This document shows, in pieces, positions 1 to 11,046 of a stretch of DNA of 64,000 nt; the stretch's first letter is position 1, and each line of letters begins with the position of its first letter. The position numbers and the translations under genes are program-made. The notes beneath the pieces are model-generated. The model ran no database searches and was not told the DNA's origin. It worked only from the letters and a program-made list of their open reading frames with translations. The DNA comes from Phycisphaerales bacterium (GTDB lineage: Bacteria > Planctomycetota > Phycisphaerae > Phycisphaerales > UBA1924), in the NCBI GenBank assembly GCA_016742075.1, contig JACVCL010000004.1, forward strand, positions 1-64,000, read 5' to 3'.

Positions 1-68
1 ACCCCCAAGCAACCGCACCCGGGCCCGTCCCCCCCGATCCTGCCGCGAACGACGCCGGCGCGAACCCG

Positions 69-1037
69 ATGCTCAAGACACCTAACAGGCCCGAACCCAG
101 GACCATCGACGAGCTGCTGCCCGGGCGGCTGGCCGCGAAGCTCACGCAGCTCGACCTCGCGAGCCGCAAGCTCTTCGCCGGCAAGCTCAAGGGAGAGCGG
201 CGGAGCAAGAAACGCGGCCAGTCGGTGGAGTTCGCGGACCACCGCCAGTACAGCCTGGGCGACGACACCCGCTTCATCGACTGGAACATCTTCGGGCGGC
301 TCGACCGGCTGTTCGTCAAGCTGTTCCTCGAAGAAGAAGACCTCTCGCTCCACATCGTGATCGACTGCTCGGCCTCGATGGACTGCGGTGAGCCGAGCAA
401 GTTCCACTTCGCGCAGCGGGCGGCCGCGGCGCTGGCGTACATCGGGCTGGTGAACCTCAACCGCGTGTCGCTGACGGCCATTGCCGATCAGCCCCTCGCC
501 GGGCCCGACGGAGACACCGACTCCGAGCCGCTGGACACCGGCGGGGTGGTCTCGACCATCCGCAACCTCCGCGGCCGCAGGCGTGCGCAGGACCTCGGGC
601 ACTTTCTCTGCGGTCTGACGCCCACCGGCCCCTCCCGCTTCACCGACGCCGCCAAGCGCATCGCCCTCGCCCGGCAGGGCAAGGGCGTCATGGTGGTGAT
701 CTCGGATTTCTTCTTCAAGGAAGGCTACGAACAGGCGCTGCGATACCTTGTCGGACGCGGCTACGACCTCGTCGCCATCCAGGCCCTCAGCCCACAGGAG
801 GTCAACCCCGCCATCGGCGGCGATCTGCGGCTACGGGACGTCGAAGACGCCGACTTCGCCGACGTGACCATCTCGGCCCCGCTGCTCAAGCGGTACAAGG
901 CCAACCTCGCGGCGTACTGCGACCAGCTCCGCTCGTTCTGCGCCCGCCGCGACACTACCCTGCTCACCGTCCAGTCCGACACGGCGATCGACTCGCTGAT
1001 CCTCGACTACCTCCGGACCCGGGGGGTGGTGCGATGA
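69..1037 (+). CDS. DUF58 domain-containing protein (MoxR-associated, vWA-like)
   Basis: ORF 322 aa; motifs RGQSVEFADHRQYSLGDDTRFIDWNIFGR and HIVIDCSASMD typical of DUF58 proteins. Confidence 0.9.
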   Translation: MLKTPNRPEPRTIDELLPGRLAAKLTQLDLASRKLFAGKLKGERRSKKRGQSVEFADHRQYSLGDDTRFIDWNIFGRLDRLFVKLFLEEEDLSLHIVIDCSASMDCGEPSKFHFAQRAAAALAYIGLVNLNRVSLTAIADQPLAGPDGDTDSEPLDTGGVVSTIRNLRGRRRAQDLGHFLCGLTPTGPSRFTDAAKRIALARQGKGVMVVISDFFFKEGYEQALRYLVGRGYDLVAIQALSPQEVNPAIGGDLRLRDVEDADFADVTISAPLLKRYKANLAAYCDQLRSFCARRDTTLLTVQSDTAIDSLILDYLRTRGVVR

Positions 1038-3061
1038 CCTGGCTGACCCCGGGATTGGCGGCGGCCGCCGCCGCGATCGCCGTTCCCACCCTGATCATCC
1101 TGTACTTCCTGACGCTGCGCCGCCGCAGCGTCGACGTCTCGACCACGCTCCTGTGGAAGAAGGCCGTGCAGGACCTGCAGGCCAATGCGCCATTCCAGCG
1201 GCTCCGCCGGAACATCCTGCTGCTCCTCCAGCTGGTGATCCTCGCGGCCGCGCTCCTGGCCGTCGCCCAGCCGCAGACACGCAGCGAACAGCCCCCGGGG
1301 GCCAAGACCGTGATCTTCTTCGATCGCTCCGCCAGCATGGCCACAATCGATGAGACCGACGACGCGGGACGCCCGATCTCTCGGCTCGAGAAAGCCAAGC
1401 TCGCCGCGACGCGGTTCGTCGACGGCCTGCGCGAGCCCACGCTCTTCGCCCGTACCGAGGCCGACGAAGCGATGATCATCGCGTTCGACCGCAACGCCGA
1501 AATCGTGCGGCCGTTCACCTCGAACAAGGGGCTGCTCCGAGAGGCGATCTCGCGCCTCACCGCATCGGACGCGGGAACATCGATCGACGCCGCCGTGCGG
1601 CTCGCCAATCCGTACATCTCGCCCCGTCCGACCGCCGAGCAGGGCATGCTGCCGGGGGCGCCGATCGTGCTGTTCTCCGACGGCGGCATCCCCTCGCTCG
1701 ACGCCGTGCGGATCCATCCCGAGACGGAGTTCCGCTACGTGGCCGTCGGGAAAGCCCGAACGCCCAACCTCGCGGTCACGGCCATCCGCGCCGCCCGCGC
1801 GTTCGACAAACCCGATGAGGTCTCGGTGTTCGTCGGCGTCCAGAGCTCGGACCCCGCCCCGAGGACCTTCGACGTCCAGTTCGAGGTCGACGGCGTCGTG
1901 GCCGGGACCAAGGGCGTGGACCTCCCAGGCGCGGCCGACGAGAGCGCTCCCGCCAGCACCGGCGTCGTCTTCCGGCTCGACCGCGCAACGTCGGCGGTCG
2001 TCGCGGCCCGCATCGTCGCCCAGGATGCACTGCCCGCCGACAATGTGGCGAGGCTGGTGCTGCCCCCGGCCAAGCGCCTGGCGGTGGCGCTGGTCACCGA
2101 GGGCAATTTCTTCATCCGCCTGGCGATCGAGGGGATGCCCCTTTCCAAGTTCGAACAGATCACGCCTGCAGAGTTCCAATCCCGCGCCGACTCCGGCTCG
2201 CTCGACGCCTTTGACGTCTACGTCCTCGACGGCTTCGTCCCGGCCCGACGCGAGGGCCGGCCGGCGCTACCGCCCGGCCGATTCCTCGTGCTCGGCGCCG
2301 TGCCCGCCCTGCGGGGGATCACGCCCACCGGCGAACCGGAGCAGCGGGCCGCGGTGATCACCGACTACGACCGCGACCATCCGATTCTCCGCCTGGCCTC
2401 CCTTGACAACCTGATCATCGGCAGGCAAACACCGGTTCGGGCCGCGAGCGACGTGCGTGTCCTCGCGTCCTCGACCGTCGGACCCGCCATCATCGACGCC
2501 GCCCAGGAGGCCACCCGAGCCATCGTGCTCACGTTCTCCCCCGCCGACTCGAACTGGCCCTTCGACCAGGGCCTGCTTCTGTTCATCTTCGGCGCCGTTC
2601 GCGCCCTCGGCGACGACGCCGCCGACCTCACCGCCGCCACGTTCCAACCGGGAGAAGTCCTGACCACCAAGTTGCCGCCGGGGGCGTCGGCTGTTCGCAT
2701 CGCTCGCCCCGACGGCGTCGAGAGCCCGCTGGAACCCGCCGCCGACGGGCTGGTGACCTACGGGCCTGTGGCCTCGGCCGGCCTCTACGTGGTTCGCTGG
2801 AACGGGCGTGCCGGCCCGCAGGATCTCGATCCCGACTCGGGCCGGCCGGGCCGGGTGCTGGCTGTGAACATCGCCGATCCGCAGGAGTCTCAGCTCATCG
2901 CCCGCGAGCGGGTGAACATCCCCCGCGGGGAGGTCCGGGCGGCAAACCGAGACGGCGCGGCCCCTCCCGCGGCACGGCGCCTCTGGCCATACCTCCTTTG
3001 GGGGGCCATCCTGGTGCTGATGCTCGAGTGGTTTGTCTACAACCGGAAAGTCCAGATCTGA
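1034..3061 (+). CDS. BatA/vWA domain membrane protein
   Basis: ATGA overlap with DUF58 gene; N-terminal hydrophobic segments, vWA-like VIFFDRSASM, C-terminal TM helix. Confidence 0.85.
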   Translation: MTWLTPGLAAAAAAIAVPTLIILYFLTLRRRSVDVSTTLLWKKAVQDLQANAPFQRLRRNILLLLQLVILAAALLAVAQPQTRSEQPPGAKTVIFFDRSASMATIDETDDAGRPISRLEKAKLAATRFVDGLREPTLFARTEADEAMIIAFDRNAEIVRPFTSNKGLLREAISRLTASDAGTSIDAAVRLANPYISPRPTAEQGMLPGAPIVLFSDGGIPSLDAVRIHPETEFRYVAVGKARTPNLAVTAIRAARAFDKPDEVSVFVGVQSSDPAPRTFDVQFEVDGVVAGTKGVDLPGAADESAPASTGVVFRLDRATSAVVAARIVAQDALPADNVARLVLPPAKRLAVALVTEGNFFIRLAIEGMPLSKFEQITPAEFQSRADSGSLDAFDVYVLDGFVPARREGRPALPPGRFLVLGAVPALRGITPTGEPEQRAAVITDYDRDHPILRLASLDNLIIGRQTPVRAASDVRVLASSTVGPAIIDAAQEATRAIVLTFSPADSNWPFDQGLLLFIFGAVRALGDDAADLTAATFQPGEVLTTKLPPGASAVRIARPDGVESPLEPAADGLVTYGPVASAGLYVVRWNGRAGPQDLDPDSGRPGRVLAVNIADPQESQLIARERVNIPRGEVRAANRDGAAPPAARRLWPYLLWGAILVLMLEWFVYNRKVQI

Positions 3062-3084
3062 TCCTCCGAAGGAGGGCGTTCGGT

Positions 3085-5166
3085 ATGCCGACGCGGACCG
3101 CGATCTGTTTAGCCATCGGCCTTCTGCTGGTCGGCGGCAGGGCCGCGCCGGGCGGCGAGGGTGGGCCGGCCCCGGCCGATCGGCGGCCGACGATGTCCGT
3201 GTCGATCGGGTTCGCCGGGGCTACGTTCTCCGAGGTGTGGAATCCCCTTCGAGTGGCGGTCACCGGCGGCCTAGACCCCGTTGAGGGGATGGCCGTTGCA
3301 TCGATCAGCCGACAGAACCGGCGGATCATGACCGCCGCGGCGCCGTTCGTGGCCACACCGGGCCAGACCACGTACGTCGACCTCGGCGTCGTTCTTCCCT
3401 TGCAGAGTGGCTGGATGCCGGCCGGCACAGACGTCAGCATCGACGTCGCACTGGTTGACGCTGCTGGGCGCCGCTTCCGGGAGGCCCGGCTGGCGACCGA
3501 CCCGCGCGGCGCCGACCTACAGATGTCCCCCACTTTGAGGCATGCCCGTGAGAACGTGGTGGTGGTGGGCGACGTCGGGCTGCCGGAGGTAGCCCGCGCG
3601 GCCGCCCGGGCCGCCGCACCGGTGGAGAAGGACGCCGAAAACCCTGACGGCACGGCAGACCGCGGGCCGCAACTCGAGTCGGCGACCATCGTGGTCGTTT
3701 CGCCCGGGGATCTGCCGGCGAAGGCGGCGCTCTACGAGGGCGTGGGCGTGCTGGTGGCCGACGCCCGAGCCTTTGAGAGGCTGCCCGACCGCGCGTCCGA
3801 GGCGGTGCGGTCGTGGGTGCGCGCGGGCGGCCGGATGGCGATCGTCGGCCCGCCCCCCGGGCGCTGGGTCGATGGGGTTGCCGGTCCCGGGGTGCTCAGG
3901 GTCGACAGCGTGGCCCAGGAGGGCCTGTTGTCGGTCGCGAAGACGGTGCTGCGACTCGGGCCCGAGGGCCAATCGAGGGGCTGGACCCTTTCCGATCTGT
4001 CTGGGGACGTCGCATTGGCGAGCGGCCCGGTCGGGTTCGGCTGGCTCGCGGTGCTCAGCGCCGCCCCCCGGAATGACCTCACCAGCAAGGACGCCTGGGA
4101 GTCGGTGCTGGAAGACCTTGGGTATGTGCCCCCGGAAGTCGACAGACGCCGCAGCCCGGAGACCCAAATGCCGGCGCCGCTGGGCTTCCGAAATGGCGTG
4201 CTCGACGCTCTGCTGGCGGTCGTCCGTCCGGCCGACCCGGTGCCATACTGGCTGCTGCCGCTCCCGATCCTGGCGTTGGCGATTCTTGTGGGTCCCATCG
4301 ACCGGCTCGTGCTGCGCCGGACGGGCCGCCTTCAGTGGTCGTGGGCCACCGCGTTGGTGTGGGTTGCGCTGTTCAGCGCCTTCGGCTGGCTGCTGCCGCA
4401 TTGGCTGCGCACCGGCCCCAGCCGCAGCGTTCGCACCGAGTGCATCGACAGCACCGCCGATGACCCGACGAGCCGCCGCTCGGGGGCCACAGCCGTATTC
4501 ACGTCGTCGCAGCGCGAGTTGGGGATCGATGGGCTGCCCGGCGGAGCTTGGACCCGCCCGTTGGACTCGGTCATCGGCTACTGGAGCGATGAGGCACGAC
4601 TCCCGGAGTGGCGATCGCGGCAGGGCGCAGGCTCGACGGCGACCGCGAACGCCGGGATCTGGACGTTCCGCGCCATCGCGGACGAATCGGAGGTGCCCTC
4701 GGCATGGTCGGCCCGTGTCGGGCGGCAGCCCGGCGAGCCGGGATGGCGCGTCGAGATCCGCGGTCCGGCCGGTGATGTCCCCGCCGCGGCCGTGCTCACA
4801 ACCCACAATGGAACATGGGCACTGCAACCACGGGCGGGGTCGACCGGGGTCTTCGACACCGAGAGGCGGGAGCCCGAAACTCGCTCTCCGCTGTTCATTC
4901 CCAGCCTCCGCGATGAACACGGCGTGACCCGAGCGCAGGCGGCCGTGAGCCCAGAGTCGGCGCCGCTGATGCTGGCGGGATCGATCGCCCGCACGGCCGG
5001 CATGCGCCGGGCCGTCGGCACAGGCCGCTACGCCGTGGTGATGTTCACGGCGCCGCCGCCGCCGCCGGACGTTCGCGTCCGCGAGAGCGAGTACCACGAA
5101 GGCGCGACGCTCTACCGCCTGCTCGTGCCGATCGACCCTCCCGAGCCTTCGGAGTCTCAACGATGA
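3085..5166 (+). CDS. Hypothetical secreted/membrane protein of the DUF58-vWA cluster
   Basis: Start trimmed to ATG 3085 preceded by GAAGGAGGG; signal-like N-terminus, internal TM helices (YWLLPLPILALAILVGPIDRLVL). Confidence 0.75.
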   Translation: MPTRTAICLAIGLLLVGGRAAPGGEGGPAPADRRPTMSVSIGFAGATFSEVWNPLRVAVTGGLDPVEGMAVASISRQNRRIMTAAAPFVATPGQTTYVDLGVVLPLQSGWMPAGTDVSIDVALVDAAGRRFREARLATDPRGADLQMSPTLRHARENVVVVGDVGLPEVARAAARAAAPVEKDAENPDGTADRGPQLESATIVVVSPGDLPAKAALYEGVGVLVADARAFERLPDRASEAVRSWVRAGGRMAIVGPPPGRWVDGVAGPGVLRVDSVAQEGLLSVAKTVLRLGPEGQSRGWTLSDLSGDVALASGPVGFGWLAVLSAAPRNDLTSKDAWESVLEDLGYVPPEVDRRRSPETQMPAPLGFRNGVLDALLAVVRPADPVPYWLLPLPILALAILVGPIDRLVLRRTGRLQWSWATALVWVALFSAFGWLLPHWLRTGPSRSVRTECIDSTADDPTSRRSGATAVFTSSQRELGIDGLPGGAWTRPLDSVIGYWSDEARLPEWRSRQGAGSTATANAGIWTFRAIADESEVPSAWSARVGRQPGEPGWRVEIRGPAGDVPAAAVLTTHNGTWALQPRAGSTGVFDTERREPETRSPLFIPSLRDEHGVTRAQAAVSPESAPLMLAGSIARTAGMRRAVGTGRYAVVMFTAPPPPPDVRVRESEYHEGATLYRLLVPIDPPEPSESQR

Positions 5167-6107
5167 TCGAGATGCGCGGCGTCACCGTGCGGTACCGGGA
5201 CCTGACCGCCCTGGACCGGCTCGACCTGACCATCGGCCAGGGGGAGGTGTTCGGGTACATCGGCCCGAACGGGGCGGGTAAGTCGACGACGATGAAGGTG
5301 CTCGCATGCCTGCTGCAGGCCGACGAGGGGAAGGCCTCGGTGTGCGGGCTCGACGTTCGCGACCGCCCGCAGGACATCCGCCGGATTCTCGGCTACATGC
5401 CCGACTTCCTGGGCATCTACGACGACTTGACCGTCGACGAATACCTCCAGTTCTTCGCCGCGGCCTACGGCATACCCCGCAAGAGGCGGGGGCCGCTGGT
5501 GGGAGGCGTGCTCGAACTGACGGACCTCACCGAGAAACGCCACGCGATGGTTGATTCACTCAGCCGGGGCATGCAGCAGCGGCTGGGGGTGGCCCGGGTG
5601 CTGGTGCACGACCCGAAAGTGCTGCTCCTCGACGAGCCCGCGTCCGGTCTCGACCCGAGGGCCCGCATCGAGATGCGGTCGCTCCTCACCGAGCTCCGGA
5701 GCATGGGCAAGACGATCGTTGTGTCGTCGCACATTCTCTCGGAGCTTCACGAGATGTGCACGAGCATCGGCATCATCGAGCGAGGCCGGCTGCTCTTCGC
5801 CGGCCGAATCGAGGACGCGTTCGATCGGGCCACCTCCGGCGAGGTGATCGGCGTGCGCCTGGAGAACGGACCCGACGCCGGCGCGGTGCGCGACCGGGCC
5901 GTGGCCCGTCTGCGGGAAGACGCACGCGTGCGGAGCGCGGCCGCGGAGGGTGAGGACCTGGTCGTCGAACTGGCCACCGGCGAGCACCCGCACCACTTCA
6001 TCATCGACACCGTGGTCGCCGCGGGCGGCCGGATCAGGGCGTTCACGCCCCGCACGCGGAAGCTCGAGGACGTGTTCCTGAACATCACGAAGGGGCAGGT
6101 GCAGTGA
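5163..6107 (+). CDS. ABC transporter ATP-binding protein (ABC-2 type)
   Basis: Walker [10 protein letters not shown], signature LSRGMQQRLGVARVL, Walker B VLLLDEPASGLDP. Confidence 0.95.
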   Translation: MIEMRGVTVRYRDLTALDRLDLTIGQGEVFGYIGPNGAGKSTTMKVLACLLQADEGKASVCGLDVRDRPQDIRRILGYMPDFLGIYDDLTVDEYLQFFAAAYGIPRKRRGPLVGGVLELTDLTEKRHAMVDSLSRGMQQRLGVARVLVHDPKVLLLDEPASGLDPRARIEMRSLLTELRSMGKTIVVSSHILSELHEMCTSIGIIERGRLLFAGRIEDAFDRATSGEVIGVRLENGPDAGAVRDRAVARLREDARVRSAAAEGEDLVVELATGEHPHHFIIDTVVAAGGRIRAFTPRTRKLEDVFLNITKGQVQ

Positions 6108-7972
6108 ACGCGCTATCGCCTGACTCGGCGGGTGTGCACGCGGCGGTGCCCGCCATCCCGCGCCACTACGGGCGGTGGTGGAACCCCTTATCGCTGCTCT
6201 TCGGGCCGATCTTCGTGAAGGAGATGCTGGCCTCAGGCCGGCGCCGCACGACCTTTGCGATCCGGACCGTCTTCCTGCTGGTTCTCGGCACGGTGCTTCT
6301 GCTGTCGCTCTCCGGCACGGCCGACCGTGCTGCGGGTTCAGCGGCCGAGGCGCAGCGCCTGTCGTCGCTCGCGTCGGACTTCGCCGCCGCGGTCGGATGG
6401 ATCACCTTTGTGGGCCTGTCTCTGCTGGCGGCGATCATGACGGCCGGGGCGATCCCCGAGGAGCGCTCGGCCCGGACAATGGCCTCACTGTTCTCCACCC
6501 CGCTCACCGCCGGCCAGATGGTCTTCGGCAAACTTGCAGCGAGGATCGCCCAACTCGTCCTGCTCGCGCTCGCGACGATCCCGGCGCTCCTGTTCCTGCG
6601 CCTGCTCGGGGGTGTTGAGCTCACGCACATCCTGGCGTTCGCCGCGGCCACGTTCTCGACGGTGTTCTTCACGGCCTCGGTCGCGCTGTTCCTCTCGATG
6701 TGGACGCCGCGGGTCGCGAGCGCCGCCGTGCTCGCGTCGATCGTGTCGCTCGCGGTGCAACTGGGTCCGGCCTTCGTGCTGTCGATCCTGCAAGCCCGCG
6801 CAGGAGGACCACCGGCAGGGCTCGCGTACACGGTGTATGCCTCGCCGGCGCTCAGCGTCGTCGCCGCGACCAATCCTTCGGAGTTTCGGATGCTCGGCGT
6901 TGATGGCGGAGTAGCGTGGGCCGTGGCCTCGTCCCTCGTCGGCGGGATGGGGATGCTGGTGGCAACCCTTGCCGCGGCGACGCTGCGCCGCGTGGCCCTG
7001 GCCGAACCGCGAAAGGCACGCAGGGGGGCGCGGCGCCAGCGTCATCCGGCCCGGATACTCTCGCCTTCGGCGGAGCAACAGCATGGTGCCGCGAACGCAG
7101 CGGCGGCGCCGACCGTCACGCGGCGCGGATCCCGCGAGGTCTGGGATAACCCGGTTCTCTGGCGGGAGCTGCGGCGGCCGCTGGCGGCATCGAAGCTGGT
7201 GCTCGGTCTGTTCATCGCGATCGGCGCGGGGTTCGTCGCGCTGGTCTACTGGCGGACGACGATGCGCGACCAGGACATGCACTACCTCGTCGCGTACGCG
7301 GGCGCGGTGCTGCAGTACCTCATCGCGGCCACGATCACGCCTTCCGCCGTGGCTTCCGAGCGAGAGCGCCGCACATGGGAGGTCCTGCTTTCCACGCCGA
7401 TCCCGGCCCGGCGGATCATCTTCGCGAAGTTTCTCGGGCACATCCCGCGTCTGCTGGTGATACCGGGCCTTCTGGGCCTCCACTTCGCCGCGGCGGCCGC
7501 GCAGCGTGTGATGCCCCCCATCAGCCTGGCCCACATCGTGCTGGTGCTGCTCGCCTGGTCGCTGGCGACGGCTGCCACGGGCATCATGTTCTCGGTGGCG
7601 GTGAGGTCCACGCTGTCGGCGATGCTCTGCAACATCGGCCTCTGGGCGGCAGCGTGGGTCGGGCTTCCCCTGGTCTTGGCGGCGGTTCTGGCCCCTTGGG
7701 ATGCGCCGATCCTGAACCGGGCCGTGCTTCTTCTCAACCCGTTCTACCTGCTCGGCCAGGCCATCAGCGGCGGATGGGAATTCGGCGGCGGGAACCCCGC
7801 GTACGTCCGTGATGCGTCGAGCGAGCTGTACACACTGGTCGGCAGGCGCTGGAGCACGAACGCGTTCTCACTGCTGCTCCTGCTGTCCATCGGGGTCGCC
7901 GCCGCATTCGCGGCCGCGGCGATGTGGGCGGCTGTGCGGCTGGTGCCGCGGACCCTCAGGAAGGCCGGCTGA
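6104..7972 (+). CDS. ABC-2 type transporter permease
   Basis: GTG start overlapping the ATPase stop; multiple TM helices in two halves; EERSARTMASLFSTPLTAGQMVFGKL and ERRTWEVLLSTPIPARRIIFAKF repeated permease motif. Confidence 0.85.
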   Translation: MNALSPDSAGVHAAVPAIPRHYGRWWNPLSLLFGPIFVKEMLASGRRRTTFAIRTVFLLVLGTVLLLSLSGTADRAAGSAAEAQRLSSLASDFAAAVGWITFVGLSLLAAIMTAGAIPEERSARTMASLFSTPLTAGQMVFGKLAARIAQLVLLALATIPALLFLRLLGGVELTHILAFAAATFSTVFFTASVALFLSMWTPRVASAAVLASIVSLAVQLGPAFVLSILQARAGGPPAGLAYTVYASPALSVVAATNPSEFRMLGVDGGVAWAVASSLVGGMGMLVATLAAATLRRVALAEPRKARRGARRQRHPARILSPSAEQQHGAANAAAAPTVTRRGSREVWDNPVLWRELRRPLAASKLVLGLFIAIGAGFVALVYWRTTMRDQDMHYLVAYAGAVLQYLIAATITPSAVASERERRTWEVLLSTPIPARRIIFAKFLGHIPRLLVIPGLLGLHFAAAAAQRVMPPISLAHIVLVLLAWSLATAATGIMFSVAVRSTLSAMLCNIGLWAAAWVGLPLVLAAVLAPWDAPILNRAVLLLNPFYLLGQAISGGWEFGGGNPAYVRDASSELYTLVGRRWSTNAFSLLLLLSIGVAAAFAAAAMWAAVRLVPRTLRKAG

Positions 7973-8011
7973 CCGGCTGCCGGGGATCCACCGGTTACCT
8001 ATCATCGGCCC

Positions 8012-8212
8012 GTGAACGTCGTCGTCAACGGACAGCCCGAGTCGCTCGCGGATCGCAGCACCGTCGCCGATCTGCTCCGGGCCCACGGTCTCCAGAGCAA
8101 GCCGTGCGCCGTGGAGGTCAACCGCGAGGTGGTGCCCAAGCGGCGGCACGGCGAACATGAACTCCGCGACGGCGACCGCGTAGAGATCGTCACCCTCGTC
8201 GGCGGCGGATGA
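8012..8212 (+). CDS. thiS: Sulfur carrier protein ThiS
   Basis: 66 aa, [24 protein letters not shown]...[11 protein letters not shown]-terminal GG; adjacent to thiG. Confidence 0.92.
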   Translation: MNVVVNGQPESLADRSTVADLLRAHGLQSKPCAVEVNREVVPKRRHGEHELRDGDRVEIVTLVGGG

Positions 8213-8247
8213 CCCTCCGGCCCGCCTGCGCGTTCCCCGAACACCGC

Positions 8248-9111
8248 ATGACCACGCTCCCGCCGACCACCCACCCCGCCACCGAACCCGGCCTGTCACC
8301 GTTCGTTCTCGCCGGCCGGACTTTCACTTCGCGGCTGATCGTTGGCACCGGCAAGTACCGCGACTTCGACACGATGCGCCGGGCCCTCGATGCTTGCGGC
8401 GCCGAGGTGGTCACCGTCGCGGTCCGGCGAGAACGGTTGTTCAACGACCGCGGGGAGTCGCTGCTCGATGCTCTGGATCTCGCCCGCTACACGATCCTGC
8501 CCAACACCGCGGGCTGCTTCTCGGCCGACGACGCCGTGCGCGTCGCCCGACTGGGCCGCGAGCTGCTCGAGCAGGTCGGCAACCCCGGCGCCTCGTGGGT
8601 CAAGCTCGAGGTGCTCGGCGACAAGAAGACCCTGCTGCCCGACCCGGTGGGCACGCTGGAGGCCTGCCGCGAGCTCGTGAAGGACGGGTTCGAGGTGCTC
8701 TGCTACACCAGCGACGACCCCATTTCGGCCCAGCGGATCAAGGACGCCGGCGCGGCGTCGGTGATGCCCGCAGGCTCCCCGATCGGCTCAGGCCAGGGGG
8801 TGCTCAACCGCAACAACATCCTGCTCATCCTCCAGATGCTCAAGGCCGCCGATCCCGCCTATCCGGTGATCGTCGACGCCGGGGTCGGTTCCGCTTCCGA
8901 CGTGTCCGTCGCGATGGAGATCGGGGCCGATGCCGTGCTGCTCAACACCGCCATCGCCCACGCCAAAGACCCCGTGATGATGGCCCACGCCATGCGTCAC
9001 GCCACGGCCGGCGGGCGGCAGTCGTACCTGGCCGGCCGGATCCCCAAACGGCTGTACGCCTCTGCTTCCAGCCCGTGGGAAGGCGTGATCTCCTACATCC
9101 CGGGCGAGTGA
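8248..9111 (+). CDS. thiG: Thiazole synthase ThiG
   Basis: LIVGTGKY...[10 protein letters not shown]...[13 protein letters not shown]...[31 protein letters not shown]; upstream ATG at 8209 also possible. Confidence 0.95.
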   Translation: MTTLPPTTHPATEPGLSPFVLAGRTFTSRLIVGTGKYRDFDTMRRALDACGAEVVTVAVRRERLFNDRGESLLDALDLARYTILPNTAGCFSADDAVRVARLGRELLEQVGNPGASWVKLEVLGDKKTLLPDPVGTLEACRELVKDGFEVLCYTSDDPISAQRIKDAGAASVMPAGSPIGSGQGVLNRNNILLILQMLKAADPAYPVIVDAGVGSASDVSVAMEIGADAVLLNTAIAHAKDPVMMAHAMRHATAGGRQSYLAGRIPKRLYASASSPWEGVISYIPGE

Positions 9112-9200
9112 GCACGCCGGTCCGATCACCAAGGTGATCGCGCTCGGCCGGCAGCGCCGGGGGTAGACTTCGGACGCCTCCGCCACCCAGGAGTTGTCCG

Positions 9201-10916
9201 ATGACCACGCTCGCGCCCTCTTCATCCGCCGCCAGAGTGATCCGTGCACCTCGCGGCCGTGATCGCACGTGCAAGTCGTGGCCGGCGGAGGCCGCGCTCC
9301 GGATGCTCATGAACAACCTCGACCCTGAAGTGGCCGAGCGTCCGGAGGACCTGATCGTCTACGGCGGACGGGGCCAAGCGGCCCGTTCGTGGGCCGCGTT
9401 CGACGCAATCGTCGCCGCGCTCCGCAGGCTCGAGCCCGACGAGACGCTGCTCGTGCAGTCGGGAAAGCCCGTCGGCGTGGTGCGGACCACCGAGGATGCG
9501 CCGCGCGTTCTGCTTGCCAACAGCAACCTGGTGCCCAAGTGGGCCACTCAGGAGCACTTCGACGAACTGGCCCGCAAGGGCCTGATGATGTTCGGGCAGA
9601 TGACCGCGGGCTCCTGGATCTACATCGGCACGCAGGGGATTCTCCAGGGCACGTACGAGACCTTCGCCGAGCTGGGTCACGCCCACTTCCCGCAGCTGAG
9701 TTCGGATCCGCTCGGCCCGCTGGCGGGCAGGCTGGTCGTTACCGGGGGTTGCGGGGGCATGGGCGGCGCTCAGCCGCTGGCCGTCACGCTCAACGGGGGC
9801 ACCTGCCTGATCGCCGACGTCGACCCGGCGAAGCTCGAACGCCGGGTGAAGGACGGCTACCTCGACGAGGTGCTCCCATCGGTGAACCAGGCGATCGACG
9901 CGGCCCTCGACTATGCCCGGTCGCGGCGGAACGTGTCGGTCGGCGTCGAGGCCAACGCGTGCCTGCTTCTCGAGCGCCTGGTGTCGCGGGGCGTGGTGCC
10001 CGATGTCGTCACCGACCAGACCTCGGCGCACGACCCCCTCGTGGGATACGTCCCGGCCGGGTTGACGCTGCACGAGGCCGATCTGCTCCGGAACGAAGCG
10101 CCGGACGACTACGTCCGCAAGTCGATGGCGACGATGGCCCGCCACGTCGCCGCGATGGTCGAGCTGCAGAACCGCGGCGCCGCCGTGTTCGACTACGGCA
10201 ACAACATCCGCCAGCGCGCCAAGGACGCCGGGTTCGCCGAGGCCTTCGCCTTCAAGGGGTTCGTCCCGGCCTACATCCGCCCGCAGTTCTGCCGCGGACG
10301 CGGACCCTTCCGGTGGGTCGCCCTCTCGGGTGATCCGCAGGACATCTTCACGACCGACGCGGCGCTGATGGACCTGTTCCCGAAAGACGCCCGCCTGCAC
10401 CGCTGGCTCAAGAGCTGCCGCAACCCCGACGGCACACCCCGGTTCCAGTTCCAAGGCCTGCCCGCGCGTATCTGCTGGCTCGGCTACGGCGAGCGCGACA
10501 AGGCCGGCTTGCTCCTCAACGATCTGGTGGCCCGCGGCGAGGTCTCGGCCCCGATCGTCATCGGCCGCGACCACCTCGACTGCGGCTCGGTCGCCAGCCC
10601 CAACCGCGAGACCGAGGCGATGCTCGACGGGTCCGACGCCGTCAGCGACTGGGCTCTGCTCAACGCGATGGTCAACATCGCAAGCGGGGCCAGTTGGGTC
10701 AGCTTCCACCACGGCGGCGGCGTCGGGATCGGGTACAGCCAGCACGCCGGGCAGGTGGTGGTCGCCGACGGCACACCGGAAGCCCGCGAGCGGATCGCCC
10801 GGGTCCTCACCAACGACCCGGCGATGGGCGTCTTTCGGCATGCCGACGCCGGCTATGCCGAGGCGATCAGCTGCGCCCGCGAGCACGAGGTCGACATCCC
10901 CATGCTCGACGACTGA
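9201..10916 (+). CDS. hutU: Urocanate hydratase
   Basis: 571 aa; [52 protein letters not shown] motifs. Confidence 0.95.
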   Translation: MTTLAPSSSAARVIRAPRGRDRTCKSWPAEAALRMLMNNLDPEVAERPEDLIVYGGRGQAARSWAAFDAIVAALRRLEPDETLLVQSGKPVGVVRTTEDAPRVLLANSNLVPKWATQEHFDELARKGLMMFGQMTAGSWIYIGTQGILQGTYETFAELGHAHFPQLSSDPLGPLAGRLVVTGGCGGMGGAQPLAVTLNGGTCLIADVDPAKLERRVKDGYLDEVLPSVNQAIDAALDYARSRRNVSVGVEANACLLLERLVSRGVVPDVVTDQTSAHDPLVGYVPAGLTLHEADLLRNEAPDDYVRKSMATMARHVAAMVELQNRGAAVFDYGNNIRQRAKDAGFAEAFAFKGFVPAYIRPQFCRGRGPFRWVALSGDPQDIFTTDAALMDLFPKDARLHRWLKSCRNPDGTPRFQFQGLPARICWLGYGERDKAGLLLNDLVARGEVSAPIVIGRDHLDCGSVASPNRETEAMLDGSDAVSDWALLNAMVNIASGASWVSFHHGGGVGIGYSQHAGQVVVADGTPEARERIARVLTNDPAMGVFRHADAGYAEAISCAREHEVDIPMLDD

Positions 10917-11046
10917 GCGACCCGGGCAGGGCGCCCTTGGGTCGAGCCCGGACGGCCGGCGCCCGGATCAGGCAGGCCCGCGGTGCCGGCTCGCCGACGG
11001 GGATTGCCCTCAGTCCGGCACCCGTTCGGGCCGATAAGATCGGTCG

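Noticed and set aside
3517-5160. 547-aa minus-strand ORF
   Set aside because: Shadow of the 3085-5166 gene, Arg/His-rich composition
9222-10886. 554-aa minus-strand ORF
   Set aside because: Shadow of hutU
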